From Jaapia argillacea MUCL 33604 (Eukaryota; Basidiomycota; Agaricomycetes; Jaapiales; Jaapiaceae): 63,554 bases of DNA. Of the stretch, positions 32,348 to 43,411 are shown one piece after another. Positions within the stretch are counted from its first letter, which is position 1; each line of letters begins with the position of its first letter. The DNA lies in NCBI GenBank assembly GCA_000697665.1, contig KL197717.1, positions 1,237,149-1,300,702 of the forward strand, given 5' to 3'. Under the pieces are notes generated by a model, which was not told where the DNA came from, did not search any database, and saw nothing but the letters and a program-made list of their open reading frames with translations. A program made the translations under genes and the position numbers.

Positions 32348-35300
32348 TTACGAAGCAACCTCAATCGTATTCAAGAATCTCTGATATGCCGTAGAGTGGA
32401 TATGTCGCAACCGCGTAGCTTCACTAACGAGAGTCGGCTGTACCTTGGTTTGAGCCTACATTCCGAGTGGTCAGCATCGTAAATCAGGCGGCGGTCAAAT
32501 CAAACGAACCAAGGCCAAGGGTTTCACTTTGTCCAACCGATTCATCAATCCAGAGATCATTTCCGCCACTGCAACGTTATGGCGAGGGTCTGTTCGATCC
32601 CGAAGAACGTCAGGTAGAATAGCGATGAGTCTTGGGACAAGTCGGGTAAGCTCTTCCAACTCCAAAGCTTGAGCGGCATCGGGAATAGCATCGACATCAG
32701 ACATTTGCGCATGTAGCTCAGGAAGGCGGTTCATCACGTGGACGTAATCCATGAAAGCCTGCAAGAACGAAACAAATAGTCAGACGCTAAAGAACTTTCG
32801 AAGCGAAACGACCAAAACCCACTTTGCCTCTGACATGCCATCCATCAACAGGATGCCCTTCAATCTTTTCGAAAATACCTCTCAAAAGAAGTAAATCGTG
32901 TCGAATGACGGCGTCAGGCGCCAGCTCCAGAACAGCCAGTTCGTGCGCAGGGTTGTACAACCCAGCTGTCAGATAAAGCTCGTACGCGTCATAGACGTTG
33001 CCATTATTGAGGGCATATATCGCCTGACCGACCATTAAACCACAGATTACAACAAAAGCTATGAGGGAACACACCTTCGCCTCATTGATCCAAGCAATGG
33101 GAATCTTCAAACTTCCAATCACTCCACGAGTCATCCATTCATCCAGTGAAGGCGCCGACCTCAAAAGCATATCTTTGATCGCCTTCTCCCTCCTAAACAA
33201 ATCGACCATCAACACAACTTCACACGAGGAAATTCAAGGAAAACACACATACCCAGCAGATCCTTCAATATGCAATAAAACGAACAACGCCTCCTGGACC
33301 AAACCCATCTGCTCCAACTGTAACGCATACATACTAGCCAACAAATCGGCAGTGGGACTATGACCCTCTACCCAATCTTCTTCTTCTTCCTCCTCTTCTC
33401 GGTCATCATTGTCAACCATCCTCGCATCCGAACGGACACCCACACCCGAATCCTCTCTATCAGCGAAATCGCGCACGCGCATACATCTAGAGAGGATGAT
33501 GTACAGATGCCACAATATCGAATAATCGGCAGGGGACGGCGAGAAGGAGAAGGGTGTGAGGATATGCGAAAGGGAGCATGTCGGGTCTGCGAAGAGTTTG
33601 ATCAGGGAGTATAAGCCATCCGGAACCATCGCATCCGGTGGAAGAGTCCACGCCAAACCACTCCCGCTCCCCTGTGAGGAAGAGTTCGGCAGTTCCTTAT
33701 ACCAAGGCACAGGTTCCACCGCACCTCCCTCTCCCCCATTTTTCCACGCCCACTCAAACCCCTCAAAAATCTGGCGAATCCCCACATCCAACCCCTCCCC
33801 AAACCAAAACCTCAACCCAAACGCCCTCTTCCAATCCAACCCCTTGGTCATATCCACATCCCCACACTTTTCCAACCCACTCCCTTTCGAACCTTCCAGC
33901 ACATCTACAATCCCAGCCAACAACGCATACACCTTCCTAACATCTTCCCGAATATGCACGTCAATCTTCTCATCACGCCATATCTGCAATTGGGATTCAA
34001 GGTCGGCTTTAAACTCATCGTCACCTCCACTTTGTGAAATCAAAGTGGCAAGTCGGACATTTCCCCCATCCATAGCGGCTTCGCAAGCCTTCTCGACTTG
34101 ATTCCCAGTGAGGTGGGTGAAGACGATCGAAGCGGAGTCAGCCAAAGGGTTCGCCTTGAGTTCCCGATCAACAGTCGGAGCTACAGCTTCTTCCAACCAT
34201 TGTGACAACGCAGCTTTTCGTCGCAGGGCCAAAACACGATTCCGGACGTCGACACTAACAGACTCTCCAAGTCGTAAATCGAGTTCGTCGAATAGGGCGT
34301 GACCAAGGTGGAACAACGATGATTGGAATGACCGATCTGATGGTGAGAAGAGTGGGAAAAATGATGAGAAGTTGAGGGATGGCGAGGGGTTGGCAAAAGG
34401 GACGCCGTCGGCGTCTGGAGAGATGGGCGAATTACTGAGGTGGTGTTGTAGTAATTTCGATATGTGCTCCGTGTCCGTGGTGTGCTGATCAACAAGGGGT
34501 ACAACAGTTTTGGTAATTATCGATGAGTTTGCTGTGGTTTTGCTTTGAACAGAGACGTGAGTATCGTAATTACTCGTGAGGCACAACCAGATATTGGGGG
34601 ACTCACGGTTCACTGAATGGGCCACACAATCGACCGAGATGTACCAGCGTCCCACCAGGACCCCAACCAACTCTAAAAGATCGCCCCATGCTGAGCCCAG
34701 CATCCAACAAAGCGCCTTCGCTTCCCGCAACAACAGAAGCCGATATATCAACCCTCGCGTACTTTCTCGTCGGGCGGAAAGGCACACTCTCAAGGTCCTG
34801 AGCAAACGACGTGCGCTATACCAAGAAAAAGCAAGGTCACGACCAAATGTCAACATACGTCGAGAAAAGAACTCACCTCCCGAACACCTCCCTCCGATTC
34901 CCGATTATGCTTCCGTGGCAGAGTAGGAAAGACGACTTTCGGAATCGCAGGTTGAACAGAAAGAGCTTTGAGCGCAGCAGCTTCCTCCGGCATCCTAAAC
35001 ATCGAAGTCTGCATAACATGCATCTTCTGCGCGTCCACTCCAATCTTTTGCGCCCATGGTATAATCGTCGGATCCCCCTGACGCGTCGTTCGCGGTGGAG
35101 GCGAGGGTGAACGAGAAGTCGAGGACGTGGTAGATGTGGAACGACGTCCGCCACGCTGTTCTCGTCGCCGTCGCTCCTCCTCTTCTTGTTCCTCATCTTC
35201 GTCTGCCCATATTTGACGGGTTGATCGAACCGGTTTCTTTTGTGGGGGTGATTCCATGAGTTCGGAGTCGTGCATTGAAGAATCAGAGTCGTCGCCTGAA

Positions 35301-35437
35301 TCTTCGGATTCGGATTCTTCATTGTCGGATTCGTGGCGACGAGCAGGGACGGAATGGAGCTGTTCTTTCGAGGAACTCGCGACGGAGGAAGCATCATCGT
35401 CCTCGTCGTCGCTCACAAAGGCCTTGAAACGAGCCAT
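32348..35437 (-). CDS. NUP96: nucleoporin Nup96 (Nup145C orthologue), stand-alone
   Basis: Seven exons: 35437-34877, 34815-34607, 34542-33253, 33192-33075, 33023-32823, 32758-32510 and 32455-32348, coding for 911 residues. The N-terminal 110 residues are acidic and Ser-rich. Exon 2 carries GRSFRVGWGPGGTLVH, a hallmark of Nup96/Nup145C, and exon 3 has the helical Nup96 domain (EKACEAAMDGGNVRLATLI, DVRKVYALLAG). This subunit forms part of the Y-shaped Nup84/Nup107 scaffold complex. Many relatives are made as a Nup98-Nup96 precursor cut by the Nup98 autoproteolytic domain. Here the frame starts with MARFKAF and has no FG repeats or HFS site upstream, so Nup96 seems to be its own gene. Confidence 0.93.
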
Positions 35438-35476
35438 TGTCGAGTGGGAGGGAGGAAAGGAAGGTGGCGGAGGTGG

Positions 35477-35827
35477 TCAAGGACGAAGTGGTTCAACAAG
35501 CTTTGATTCGTGTTTCACTCCTTCCTTTTCCAGTTCAACACAAAACGGTTCAACATACCGCGTTTTTCTAAGTGTGGGAATTTCTTGGGCATAACAAAAC
35601 GTACTGTAATACCCATCCAATTCATAGGGCGGAGTTTTGGATTTCCTACCCCCAAAGTCTCCTAGTATCCTCCAAACATGCAGAATCGGTGGTGACCTTT
35701 GTATGTCTGGCCATTTCACCAATGTTCTTTCGGTTTCTTTGTCGTGTTCAACCTCCAAACATTGAGACATTGCTCCCGGTGCAATCCACATCAACAACAA
35801 AGCAGGCCCTACGATTGTCAAGTCCAT
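35477..35827 (-). CDS. doubtful 116-codon reading frame
   Basis: An open frame with an ATG start squeezed between the DUF3455 gene and the Nup96 start, ending only 40 bp before the Nup96 ATG. It resembles no family. It may be only the 5' leader of Nup96. Confidence 0.18.
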   Translation of the reverse strand: MDLTIVGPALLLMWIAPGAMSQCLEVEHDKETERTLVKWPDIQRSPPILHVWRILGDFGGRKSKTPPYELDGYYSTFCYAQEIPTLRKTRYVEPFCVELEKEGVKHESKLVEPLRP

Positions 35828-35881
35828 GTTGTAATCAAAAGAGTGCTACAACTCCACCACACAATCCACCGAATCAAATCA

Positions 35882-36766
35882 TTACTTCTTCACAGATCCA
35901 CCATAGAGCCCTACAAAACAATGACAAGTCAGAAACGGCCGTCACAGGTATGAGCATAACGGCAAAAGAAACTTACAATACTGGGCGGTATACTTGACGG
36001 ACAACAACGGAGATCCAGGCGTGCACTGCCAAAAACAATAAGCAACCATCCAAACCCAAAAAAAGCCAAACACCACATACCGAAGCAGGAGGCTGCCCAC
36101 CCTTAGTAGCAACCCTAAACACATAACTAGCCAAATCACCCTGAATAGCTTTCAACTGCACCCAATCCACATCCGTCTTTCCCGTCGGCGCCGGAAGGTC
36201 ACCAATCTTAGCCGCAACCACGAACGCGTTGGGGTTCCCACTCTCACTAGCCGAAGTGAAGTCCCATTTCGGTGAGATTCCGGTACCGGTGACAGGGTTG
36301 GTAACGTAGTAATGTTGGCCGAGGACGATAGGGTTATGAATGCCCGACAAATCGTTGATGATGTCCGAAGCGGTGACTTCGGGAGTGCAGTTCCACTTGT
36401 CATAAGCGAGTTCTGAGAGGTGGGTAAAGATGGGGGTGTGGTATAGGCAAGAGATGTCGAAGAGCTCGGCCACTGCTCCTACATTACTATCCAAACGAAA
36501 CGAGATCAATATCAATGACGTTAGCGAGGGGTGAAAGGAGCGACTAACGTGTATGTAGATGTGTTACCACAGGTATAATTTTGCACGCCGACGCCGAGTG
36601 CGATGAACGAAGGAGTGCCAACAGTCGAGTTGACCCAAAGCTGCGTTTGGTTCGAGGGTATAGAGATCGCATCTCCCGAAGGATCACATCCAACAGGGAC
36701 GCTGGGGGCAGCAAAGACCGCCGGTAACGCAACAAGCAAGGATAACACGGACGAAAGGGCAAACAT
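35882..36766 (-). CDS. secreted DUF3455 protein
   Basis: Four exons, 36766-36549, 36486-36081, 36025-35977 and 35910-35882, coding for 233 residues. A signal peptide is clear (MFALSSVLSLLVALPAVFA, cleavage before APS). The mature part follows the DUF3455 pattern: LWVNSTVGTPSFIALGVGVQ, NYTC, GAVAELFDISC, LGQHYYV, PKWDF, KTDVDWVQLKAI, YVFRVATKGGQPPASC and YTAQYW. Four Cys remain in the mature protein and may pair. The family is secreted and widespread in fungi with unknown function. A TATAAAG box lies 128 bp upstream. Confidence 0.9.
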
Positions 36767-37601
36767 TACAACACTGTTGGAATAGCAATGACAAGGAGTG
36801 GGCACTGGGCACTGGGCACTGGGCAGAAGAAAGAAAAAGAGAAAAGGGATCTTTGGCAATGAATGTTTCAACTCGAAGCAAACCTTGCCTCCACTTTATA
36901 CGGTTGGTGCACAGGTACCGGAGTCTAACCCATGTTCGGTAACCCCGATGACCCTGGATGAACAAAGGCAATAGGAACGCGCCCATGCATCCTCCAATCA
37001 GACCGCAGAATGAAGGTACGTATGGAGGAATGCTCGAAAGGCGTTTGGGTGACATTTGATCAGCGAATAGCCTCGTGAGTACCGCCCAATTCCGCAGATC
37101 AACTTCGATATGATTATCCAAAATTTCCGAAGGTGGAATATAACGACTTTTCGAACGTTGGAACAACCAGTGAGCTCATGGTTCTGGTCCAGAAAACAAA
37201 GGAGAGCAGAGAAGCTGAACAGAGGCAACCGGTACCGGTAGAATCGAGCTGTATACGAGAGACGCCGTAAAAACCCTGCGGACCACTGGCAACAAGGGAT
37301 TGCCCGAATTCGCCGTCGTCAGGATGTGGGCTGTACGTAGGGCTGTACCACTCTGGCCGCACTGACAGGTCTCACCTCCAATATGCCGTCGGAACAGATG
37401 AAACTTGCACCAGAGAGCAGTTGAGCAGGGATAACTCGGGAGCCAGCTCCAAATCCCCTCTCCGAATTATCAGCAATGACATTGCCGACGTCGGCTGCGC
37501 AGACCGTCAAACCCAGACATATCCCGAAGTCGGGAGATGATACTACACGGTGACAACGTTGAGATTACCAGTCAGAACAACGAGGGATTTCGGAGGTGAA
37601 C
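36767..37601. other. divergent intergenic region of DUF3455 gene and GPI12
   Basis: 835 bp with no recognised gene. It holds TATAAAG (36894-36900, minus strand) for the DUF3455 gene and a run of three GGGCACT units at about 36799-36819. Confidence 0.5.
36894..36900 (-). promoter_or_regulatory. TATA box of the DUF3455 gene
   Basis: TATAAAG on the minus strand, 128 bp upstream of the start codon. Confidence 0.5.
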
Positions 37602-38614
37602 ATGTCTCGTTTTACCATACTCAAGTTCGCCCTCAACTTGATCCCACTTCTCTTCGCCATCCTATTCACACAAGTCCATCACAACCGCTCGACTTTCCTC
37701 TCCAAACCATCTGGCGAGCCAGCACGGGTACTCCTATTAACAGCTCACCCAGACGACGAATGTCTCTTCTTCGCACCCACCCTCCTCTCTCTGACTCAAC
37801 ACCGCGACCCTAGTCCTGGCGGAGAGAAAGACCAGTTGGATGGCGCGGAGGTTTCGTCCTTGTGTCTTTCGATTGGCGACGCGGATGGTCTAGGATTGAC
37901 GAGAAAGTGGGAGTTGGCTAAGAGTTTGGACGTTTTAGGTGTTGAGGAAGGAAGGAGATGGGTACTGGATAGCCCGTAAGTTCCCGCTCGCTGATGATCT
38001 CGCTGACGACCTTGACATCAACGGATTCCCCGGCTTAGAGACTTGAAGGATAACATAACCGCAAATTGGGATCCCAGAACTGTCGCCGATGTGGTCAGAC
38101 CATATGTCTTGGAGCATCAAATCAACACCGTCAGTACCATTTCTACCTTGTCCATTAATTCCCAGCTCATCTCACTGGAACCCAATGTACAATTCAACAG
38201 ATCTTGACGTTTGACACTGAAGGCGTCTCCTCCCACCCAAACCACATCTCCCTCTACCACGGCATCTCACACCTCCTATCCTCCACATCAACGCCAACAC
38301 CTCTCCAAGCCTACTCTCTCATCACCGTACCTCTCCACCTCAAATACCTAAGCTTCCTCACCACTCTCCAACCCCGCATTACCTCATTCTTCCCTCCTTC
38401 ATCAATTCCCAATGACGTCGAGGCACAACGACCAAACCAAAAGGTCAAAACAGAAACAGTCGTCTTCATCTCCGGAATACGACAATACTTCACCGCATTA
38501 AACGCAATGATGCAGCACCGTTCTCAATTGGTCTGGTTCAGATGGTTATACGTGGCTTTTTCCAGGTACATGTGGGTTAATGAATGGGTCGAGATTGTAC
38601 CTGTCAGTCAGTAA
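37602..38614 (+). CDS. GPI12: N-acetylglucosaminyl-phosphatidylinositol de-N-acetylase
   Basis: Three exons, 37602-37975, 38039-38129 and 38201-38614, coding for 292 residues. The N-terminus is an ER membrane anchor (FALNLIPLLFAILF). The PIG-L signature AHPDDE is at residues 48-53, SIGDADGLG follows, and the second zinc/catalytic motif SHPNH is at 166-170, preceded by TFDTEGVS. The enzyme removes the acetyl group from GlcNAc-PI, the second step of GPI-anchor synthesis, on the cytosolic face of the ER. The codon at 37596 is GTG, so the ATG at 37602 was taken as start. Confidence 0.94.
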
Positions 38615-39306
38615 AGTTCAGAAAGAAAGGTCGACGTAAAGATAGTTTGCTTGCTCCTGTAAGACGTTGTAGTGATATAAGCCTCTATCCTCATCTCAGG
38701 GGATACAAAAGCCCTTCCAGCGACTTTATAACGGAGAGATATCTGACCTGTCCAGTCAACATGTTCGATGGAGTGGAGACCAAGGTAAAGCTTAGACCGA
38801 CGGTGTGCGCGGCACCGTTGGGAGATGCGAATCACGGCCACGGCATCAATACAAGAAGCAACGTCGATCTGTACGTGACAAAGGCACTGCGACGCAAGTT
38901 CTCATTTCTGCGTTCGACCAAGGTGTCAGTGATTGTCGCCAGGGTGCGCTGAGTTCCACAAAGGAAGGGAAGGTCGTCTTCTGTCGGACCCGGGGGAAAG
39001 GTTCGGATACTATTTGAGGTGGATCTACAAACACAACTGAGGGAAATCAGTGGGTAACGTCAATCGTTATTCTGCTTATGAGAGGTCCTTATGAAAGGAG
39101 AATCGACCTTCCCTCAGGGTCAGCTCGCAGCCGGTCGTCTTCGAAACAGGGGTCGCAAACACATACTCCGGCGGAAGTCGCGGATTTACAAGACGATGAA
39201 ACTGAACGACCAAGTTGTGAGCCGTGAGGAACACTCACTTAAGTAGCATAGTCTCACTCCCGGTGAGAACGAGCAAGTCTGGTTCAGTCCATTGCCGATT
39301 CAGATA
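38615..39306. other. 3' ends of convergent GPI12 and DUF1770 genes
   Basis: About 690 bp without a recognised gene. It is longer than other convergent spacers in this window. Confidence 0.5.
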
Positions 39307-39938
39307 TCACTTCGCCGTAATGCTACCCCCGACAGCCCCCATCGAAGCTCGTAGCCAACCCCTCAACCACCCCGCTCCCTTGCCCTCCTTCCCAGCGGGC
39401 AATTTTGAGGGATCGTGCCTGACCCACCAATTTCTGATGTTAGAGGTTAACAGTCCAGCCATTGGTCGGAGGAAATGGCTCGCGACGCCCCTGGAGGTTA
39501 CGAGGGAGAAGTGCGAGAATGTCATAAAAAAGTCTCAGTCAGGCTGGAAGGAACTTACCAGATTGCACCTTGCAACAGAGGGCTAATAACCTGATCCCTA
39601 GTCGTTATCCAAATAACCTTGTTCCATTCAACCCTCACTTCTACATCCCTTATCCTACTCTCCCCGTGCCCCTCCTTCTTCTTCCCGTTCCCAGCCTCCC
39701 GCTCCTCAACATGCACAAATTTCTCAATCTTCTTCAAATAACTCTGCTCAAATCTCATATCCGGAATCACCGGGAGACGAGGTAGGGCTTTGTGTTTGGA
39801 TGAAGGCAGGTCATCGTCATCGTCATGTTGGTAGCGGTGTAAGTCTTGGGGATCTGGACCTTGTGAAGGGGCTGGAGGATATTGGGTGGGATAGGAGGTG
39901 TGGAATTGGTGGTATGGATTGGGAGGTTGGGATGTCAT
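39307..39938 (-). CDS. DUF1770-family protein (Atg43-like mitophagy receptor family)
   Basis: Two exons, 39938-39559 and 39490-39307, coding for 187 residues. The N-terminus is rich in Pro, Gln and Tyr with a five-Asp run, then LPRLPVIPDMRFEQSYLKKI. The conserved C-terminal block is VIWITTRDQVISPLLQGAIW, then GVASHFLRPMAGLL and GWLRGWL. These match the fungal DUF1770 family. From memory, the fission yeast mitophagy receptor Atg43 belongs to this family, which would suggest an outer mitochondrial membrane protein with a C-terminal anchor; I could not check this. FVHV next to acidic residues is a possible Atg8-binding site. The first two-thirds of exon 1 is repeated at 42927-43067. Confidence 0.82.
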
Positions 39939-40858
39939 AATTCCACCTGAAGAGCCTGGTCTCTCGGTGGCGATCACTAACTGAAGCTCGGTGGCTGAGA
40001 CTGTTTACTCTCGCATCCAAAACCTTTGGAAAATAACAAGGCCAAATAAGAGTGGCGTCCGCCTTACGAACTTGACATGCTGTATCTCTTGCCTTCTCTT
40101 GTGCGTCTGAGAACTACTTGAATCAGCGATACCTCTTCGATGCCTCCCTTCTGATCCCCTGCTTTGAATCATAAATTTTTGGGCTATAAGCTACCCGTAC
40201 ACACCCATCCATGGCATAGGGGCGAAGCTTTGTCTGTTCCGCCTCTGTACGTCAGGCAACGGCGAACGAGCAATGGCGGAGGTCACAAGTTCCCCCCATC
40301 GTATGCGGACCAAAGATTCACGAATCACTCTCTGTCTGTGTAGCTTCTTGGCACTACTTGGGTCTGCTAACCTCTATTTTTGCAATCGCATCATGTCACC
40401 CTGATTCGCCCTCCACGCTCGTCCTCGGAAGCCTGGTATCTCCGTGCCTCTTTCAATATCTACGAATAGAGCGGTTTCCAACCTCGCCGCTGTCAGCGAG
40501 GAACTTCCAACAAGCGCCTACAACTCCATGAACCAATCGATGAATTTTGCAGCGCTTTTCGCGCATCCTATCTCAGTCATTACTCTCGAATCACGGGCAA
40601 AGTGACGAAGGTGGGTTTCTTGTCAAGCCTGACCTCCATCTGCTGACCTTGTAAGAACATCCAGTGTGGGAAAAAGTCATAACAGAACGTTGTTCTCAAC
40701 GATCCGTAATTCCTTCTGAGGAAATATGAGAGAGACGGCTATTTGCCAGTCGCCTTATCTCTTTGACCGTTGGCGCCCAGTTCATAGCTTTTGGCGTCAA
40801 TCTCTAGTCCAGCTGACACCTCGTGGTTCCCCGGCGTCAAATTGTGGGCTTGTGGGCG

Positions 40859-40866
40859 TATATAAT
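40859..40866 (+). promoter_or_regulatory. TATA box of kinase 1
   Basis: TATATAAT 64 bp upstream of the kinase 1 ATG. The equivalent box in the paralogue is at 44330-44337, so it is conserved through the duplication. Confidence 0.55.
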
Positions 40867-40929
40867 ACCGTATACGTGGCGTGCTACTGAGGACCCATCC
40901 GCCACCCTCTCACCTCCTGCGAAATATCA

Positions 40930-42220
40930 ATGGTTCGTTTCCCATAAACTGCATCTGCCACCCAGTGCGACTTCCGCCCGCTAACCTGTCACAATTCAGA
41001 ACCCCCAAACTCAAGTCATCCAGGATGACTTCTATCCATGCGGTGGCGGAGGGTTCTCAAACATCTATAAGGGTAGGATTGTTCGCCCATTACCAGCCGG
41101 ACGTGTGGAGGTTTTGAATCGTGTGGGTGGCTGTATTGACACCTCCCCCAGCGTGTCCGGCTTATAGTCCAATCCCTGATTAGGTCATCATTAAATTTCC
41201 AAGACCAACTCCCGGGCCTGGTATCTCCAACGAGGTTGAGGATCTACGACGAGTACGCATAATTGAAGCCTATCTTCTCATCTTGTTTTCACCAGGTCCG
41301 ACTCTAGCGTATCCGTCGTGAATATGACGCCTGGAACCGTGTTACACCTCACGTTAACAATCTTCCTTTACTTCAATTTTGGGAAGTAGGTGGAGGATAT
41401 CCGCCTGCCATCATAACTCCATATTGTCCTTCTGGATGTGTAAAAGACTTCCTGGTGAACAATCCGACTGCGGACCAGCTTGCGATTGTACATTTCATCC
41501 TTTTCGTTCAGAGTTGTCAACACTGACATTCCTAATTTGCGTAGACGAAGGGAATAGCCAAGGGAGTGGAGCACATTCATCTGAGCGGCATTGTTCACGG
41601 CGATCTTACCCCGGTCTTTACCTTTTTTCTCTTCTTCTCCAGACTATTGTTGATATGTTGATATAACACAGAATAACGTCCTCGTGGACAATGGAATGCC
41701 TAAGCTCTGCGACTTTGGTCGTTCCAGAGATGTAACGATGGCGGGCTTTACCGCATCCATCGTGGCGGGTACCATCAGATATATGGCCCCCGAGTTAGTT
41801 CCTCCAGAGGATGATAACAATATGCCCAGAGTGACGATGGAAAGCGACATTTATGCCTTCTCTATGGTAACGTTAGAGGTGGGTATCCGTCCTTGACTGG
41901 GCGAAACGCCAGTCTCCAGTCTCCAATTCTGTCCTGGGGATTGAAATTGATTTCCACAGGTAGTTTCAGGGGTGATCCCTTTGTGCCATGTGCGCTCTGA
42001 CTATACAATACCGATCCGCGTGAGCGAAGGCCACCGCCCTGTCCGAGATCAATACCAGGTTGTGGCGGGACCCCCGTGGAATTCGTTCTGGACACTGCTG
42101 CAAGAGTGTTGGGGCGCAAATCCAGCATACAGGCCTCCCATTGGAGCGGTATTGCAGCGTTTGCCTTCCAGTTCCCGTTCTTCCCAAAGTTCTCGTCAAG
42201 CTCCTGGTCGTCGCCGTTGA
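40930..42220 (+). CDS. TKL-like protein kinase, copy 1
   Basis: Seven exons: 40930-40932 (start codon only), 41000-41122, 41184-41252, 41308-41487, 41545-41613, 41672-41878 and 41960-42220, coding for 303 residues. It is almost only a kinase domain. The glycine loop is GGGGFSNIYKG, the ATP-binding Lys is in VIIKF (K46), and the catalytic loop is HGDLTPNN (D145, N150). CDFGR has metal-binding D162, GTIRYMAPE is the activation-segment end, and SDIYAFSMVTLE and RPPIGAV complete the C-lobe. HGD in place of HRD makes it a non-RD kinase, common among fungal TKL kinases. The ATG directly touches the first intron, as in its paralogue. Substrate and pathway are unknown. Confidence 0.88.
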
Positions 42221-42499
42221 GGTTGCTTTTCGACGAATTTCCCTATATTACCTGTATACCTGGTGCCCGATACTCCCACTTCGCTCCTAGTTAACCCACT
42301 CCTGATCTTTGGGCTCTCATCCAAGGGTTAACCTTTCCATTTATCTTCGATTCGCGCTTCCTTCACGAATGCTCCACATGTAACGTGTACAGTAAAGTTC
42401 GAGTTCTTACCTCAGTTCATCACCATAGTTTCGCGGTTGTACAAATACATGTATTAGCAGCAGCACAAATGTAACATTCAATTGCAAGTATCAAATATA

Positions 42500-42850
42500 T
42501 CAAGGCTTCTGCTGCCCATGCATAGTCTTGCTGACGCTAGACGAACCCAACTTCGAATCCCCTCCCAACTCTTGCGGGCCATGTGACTCTTCTGCCATTC
42601 GAGGCCCAAATCAACCCACTTTCCAAATGGACGCGAAAAGACTCACTATACACAGATGCTGGCCCCTCCTGTTTCTTCGATTGTACGCCCGCATAGTACA
42701 TCGCTCCCAGCGCCAGCGATGTCACAGCAAGCATCACGAAGGCTTGAATTTCCCAGGATTACGTTCGTGAGCATCTCACGAATAAAGCATGCAGGTAGGA
42801 TGCGGGCTGGAGAAACGAACCGTTGGACGGGATTTAGGGCTGGAACTCAT
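42500..42850 (-). pseudogene. broken copy of the small membrane-protein gene
   Basis: This matches the intact gene at 45949-46317 over both exons. The same start (MSSSPKSRP), membrane segment, splice sites and C-terminal TMHGQQKP are found. Between residues 10 and 30, however, the sequence is replaced by an unrelated segment 8 bp shorter, giving a frameshift and early stop. The replaced segment begins with TCCCAGGAT, which occurs in opposite orientation in the intact copy, so a micro-inversion is possible. The duplication breakpoint lies 73 bp upstream, so most of its promoter was lost. Confidence 0.75.
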
Positions 42851-42926
42851 GGTGAAAGTACAGATTGAAACCGTCAGGCAAGGAGTTTTTGACTTGGTTC
42901 AGGATGGAAGCATTTGATGATGTACC

Positions 42927-43067
42927 GGATGAAGGTAGGTCATCGTCATCGTCATGTTGGTAGCGGTGTAAGTCTTGGGGATCCGGACCTTGTGAAGGGG
43001 CAGGTGGATATTGAGTGGGACAGGAGGTGTGGAATTGGTGATATGGATTGGGAGGTTGAGATGTCAT
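42927..43067 (-). pseudogene. N-terminal fragment of the DUF1770 gene
   Basis: The first 47 codons duplicate those of the DUF1770 gene at 39307-39938 with few changes, up to the LPSS after the poly-Asp run. The frame then crosses the duplication junction into antisense sequence of unit A and stops at 42834. The conserved C-terminal domain is missing, so no function is expected. Confidence 0.85.
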
Positions 43068-43084
43068 AATTCCAACCTAAAGGA

Positions 43085-43411
43085 TTACAGCGAGTTTCAT
43101 TAATATGCGGAAAGCTCTTTCCAGTCTCCTCGGTCTCTTTCGACATCTTGATATCACCAGGCTTCCAGGAGGAAGCCGGCAACGTGGCTGGTGGGGCTCA
43201 GAGCCCATTTACGCCAAATTTTGATGGAGTTTTTGAGTCTCGGGCCCTTGTCGTCAAGCAACAGGTGCGTCGAACGTCCACCAGTGACCATTCTGTACCA
43301 CTTGGCCCCCGCAGATGAGATAACTGAAGGACGGCATGAGCTCTGCTGGCCTGCGGCAGGCCTTGAGCAGATTTTTGTCTTTCCGCATATTTATGAAAAG
43401 CGCTATAATAT
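43085..43411 (-). repeat. dispersed repeat, copy 2, inserted in unit B
   Basis: Inverted relative to copy 1 at 5251-5564. Comparison with unit A shows it sits between CATAATTCCA(A)CC and CTCAGTGGCTGA, replacing about 35 bp there. It therefore arrived after, or during, the tandem duplication. The box-A-like and box-B-like words are kept. No clean target duplication was found. Confidence 0.75.

Larger units (their letters stand above)
39798..42923. repeat. tandem segmental duplication, unit A
   Basis: A unit of about 3.1 kb that is repeated as 42927-46390. It starts inside exon 1 of the DUF1770 gene and ends about 73 bp upstream of the start of the small membrane-protein copy. The 39939-40929 interval holds no gene, but stretches of it (about 40430-40745) match 43880-44215 in unit B. 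The junction between units reads GATGATGT, then three filler bases, then GGATGAAGG. Confidence 0.9.

Noticed and set aside
33360-34302. several long plus-strand frames opposite Nup96
   Set aside because: They are antisense shadows of exon 3 of Nup96, which has clear family motifs.
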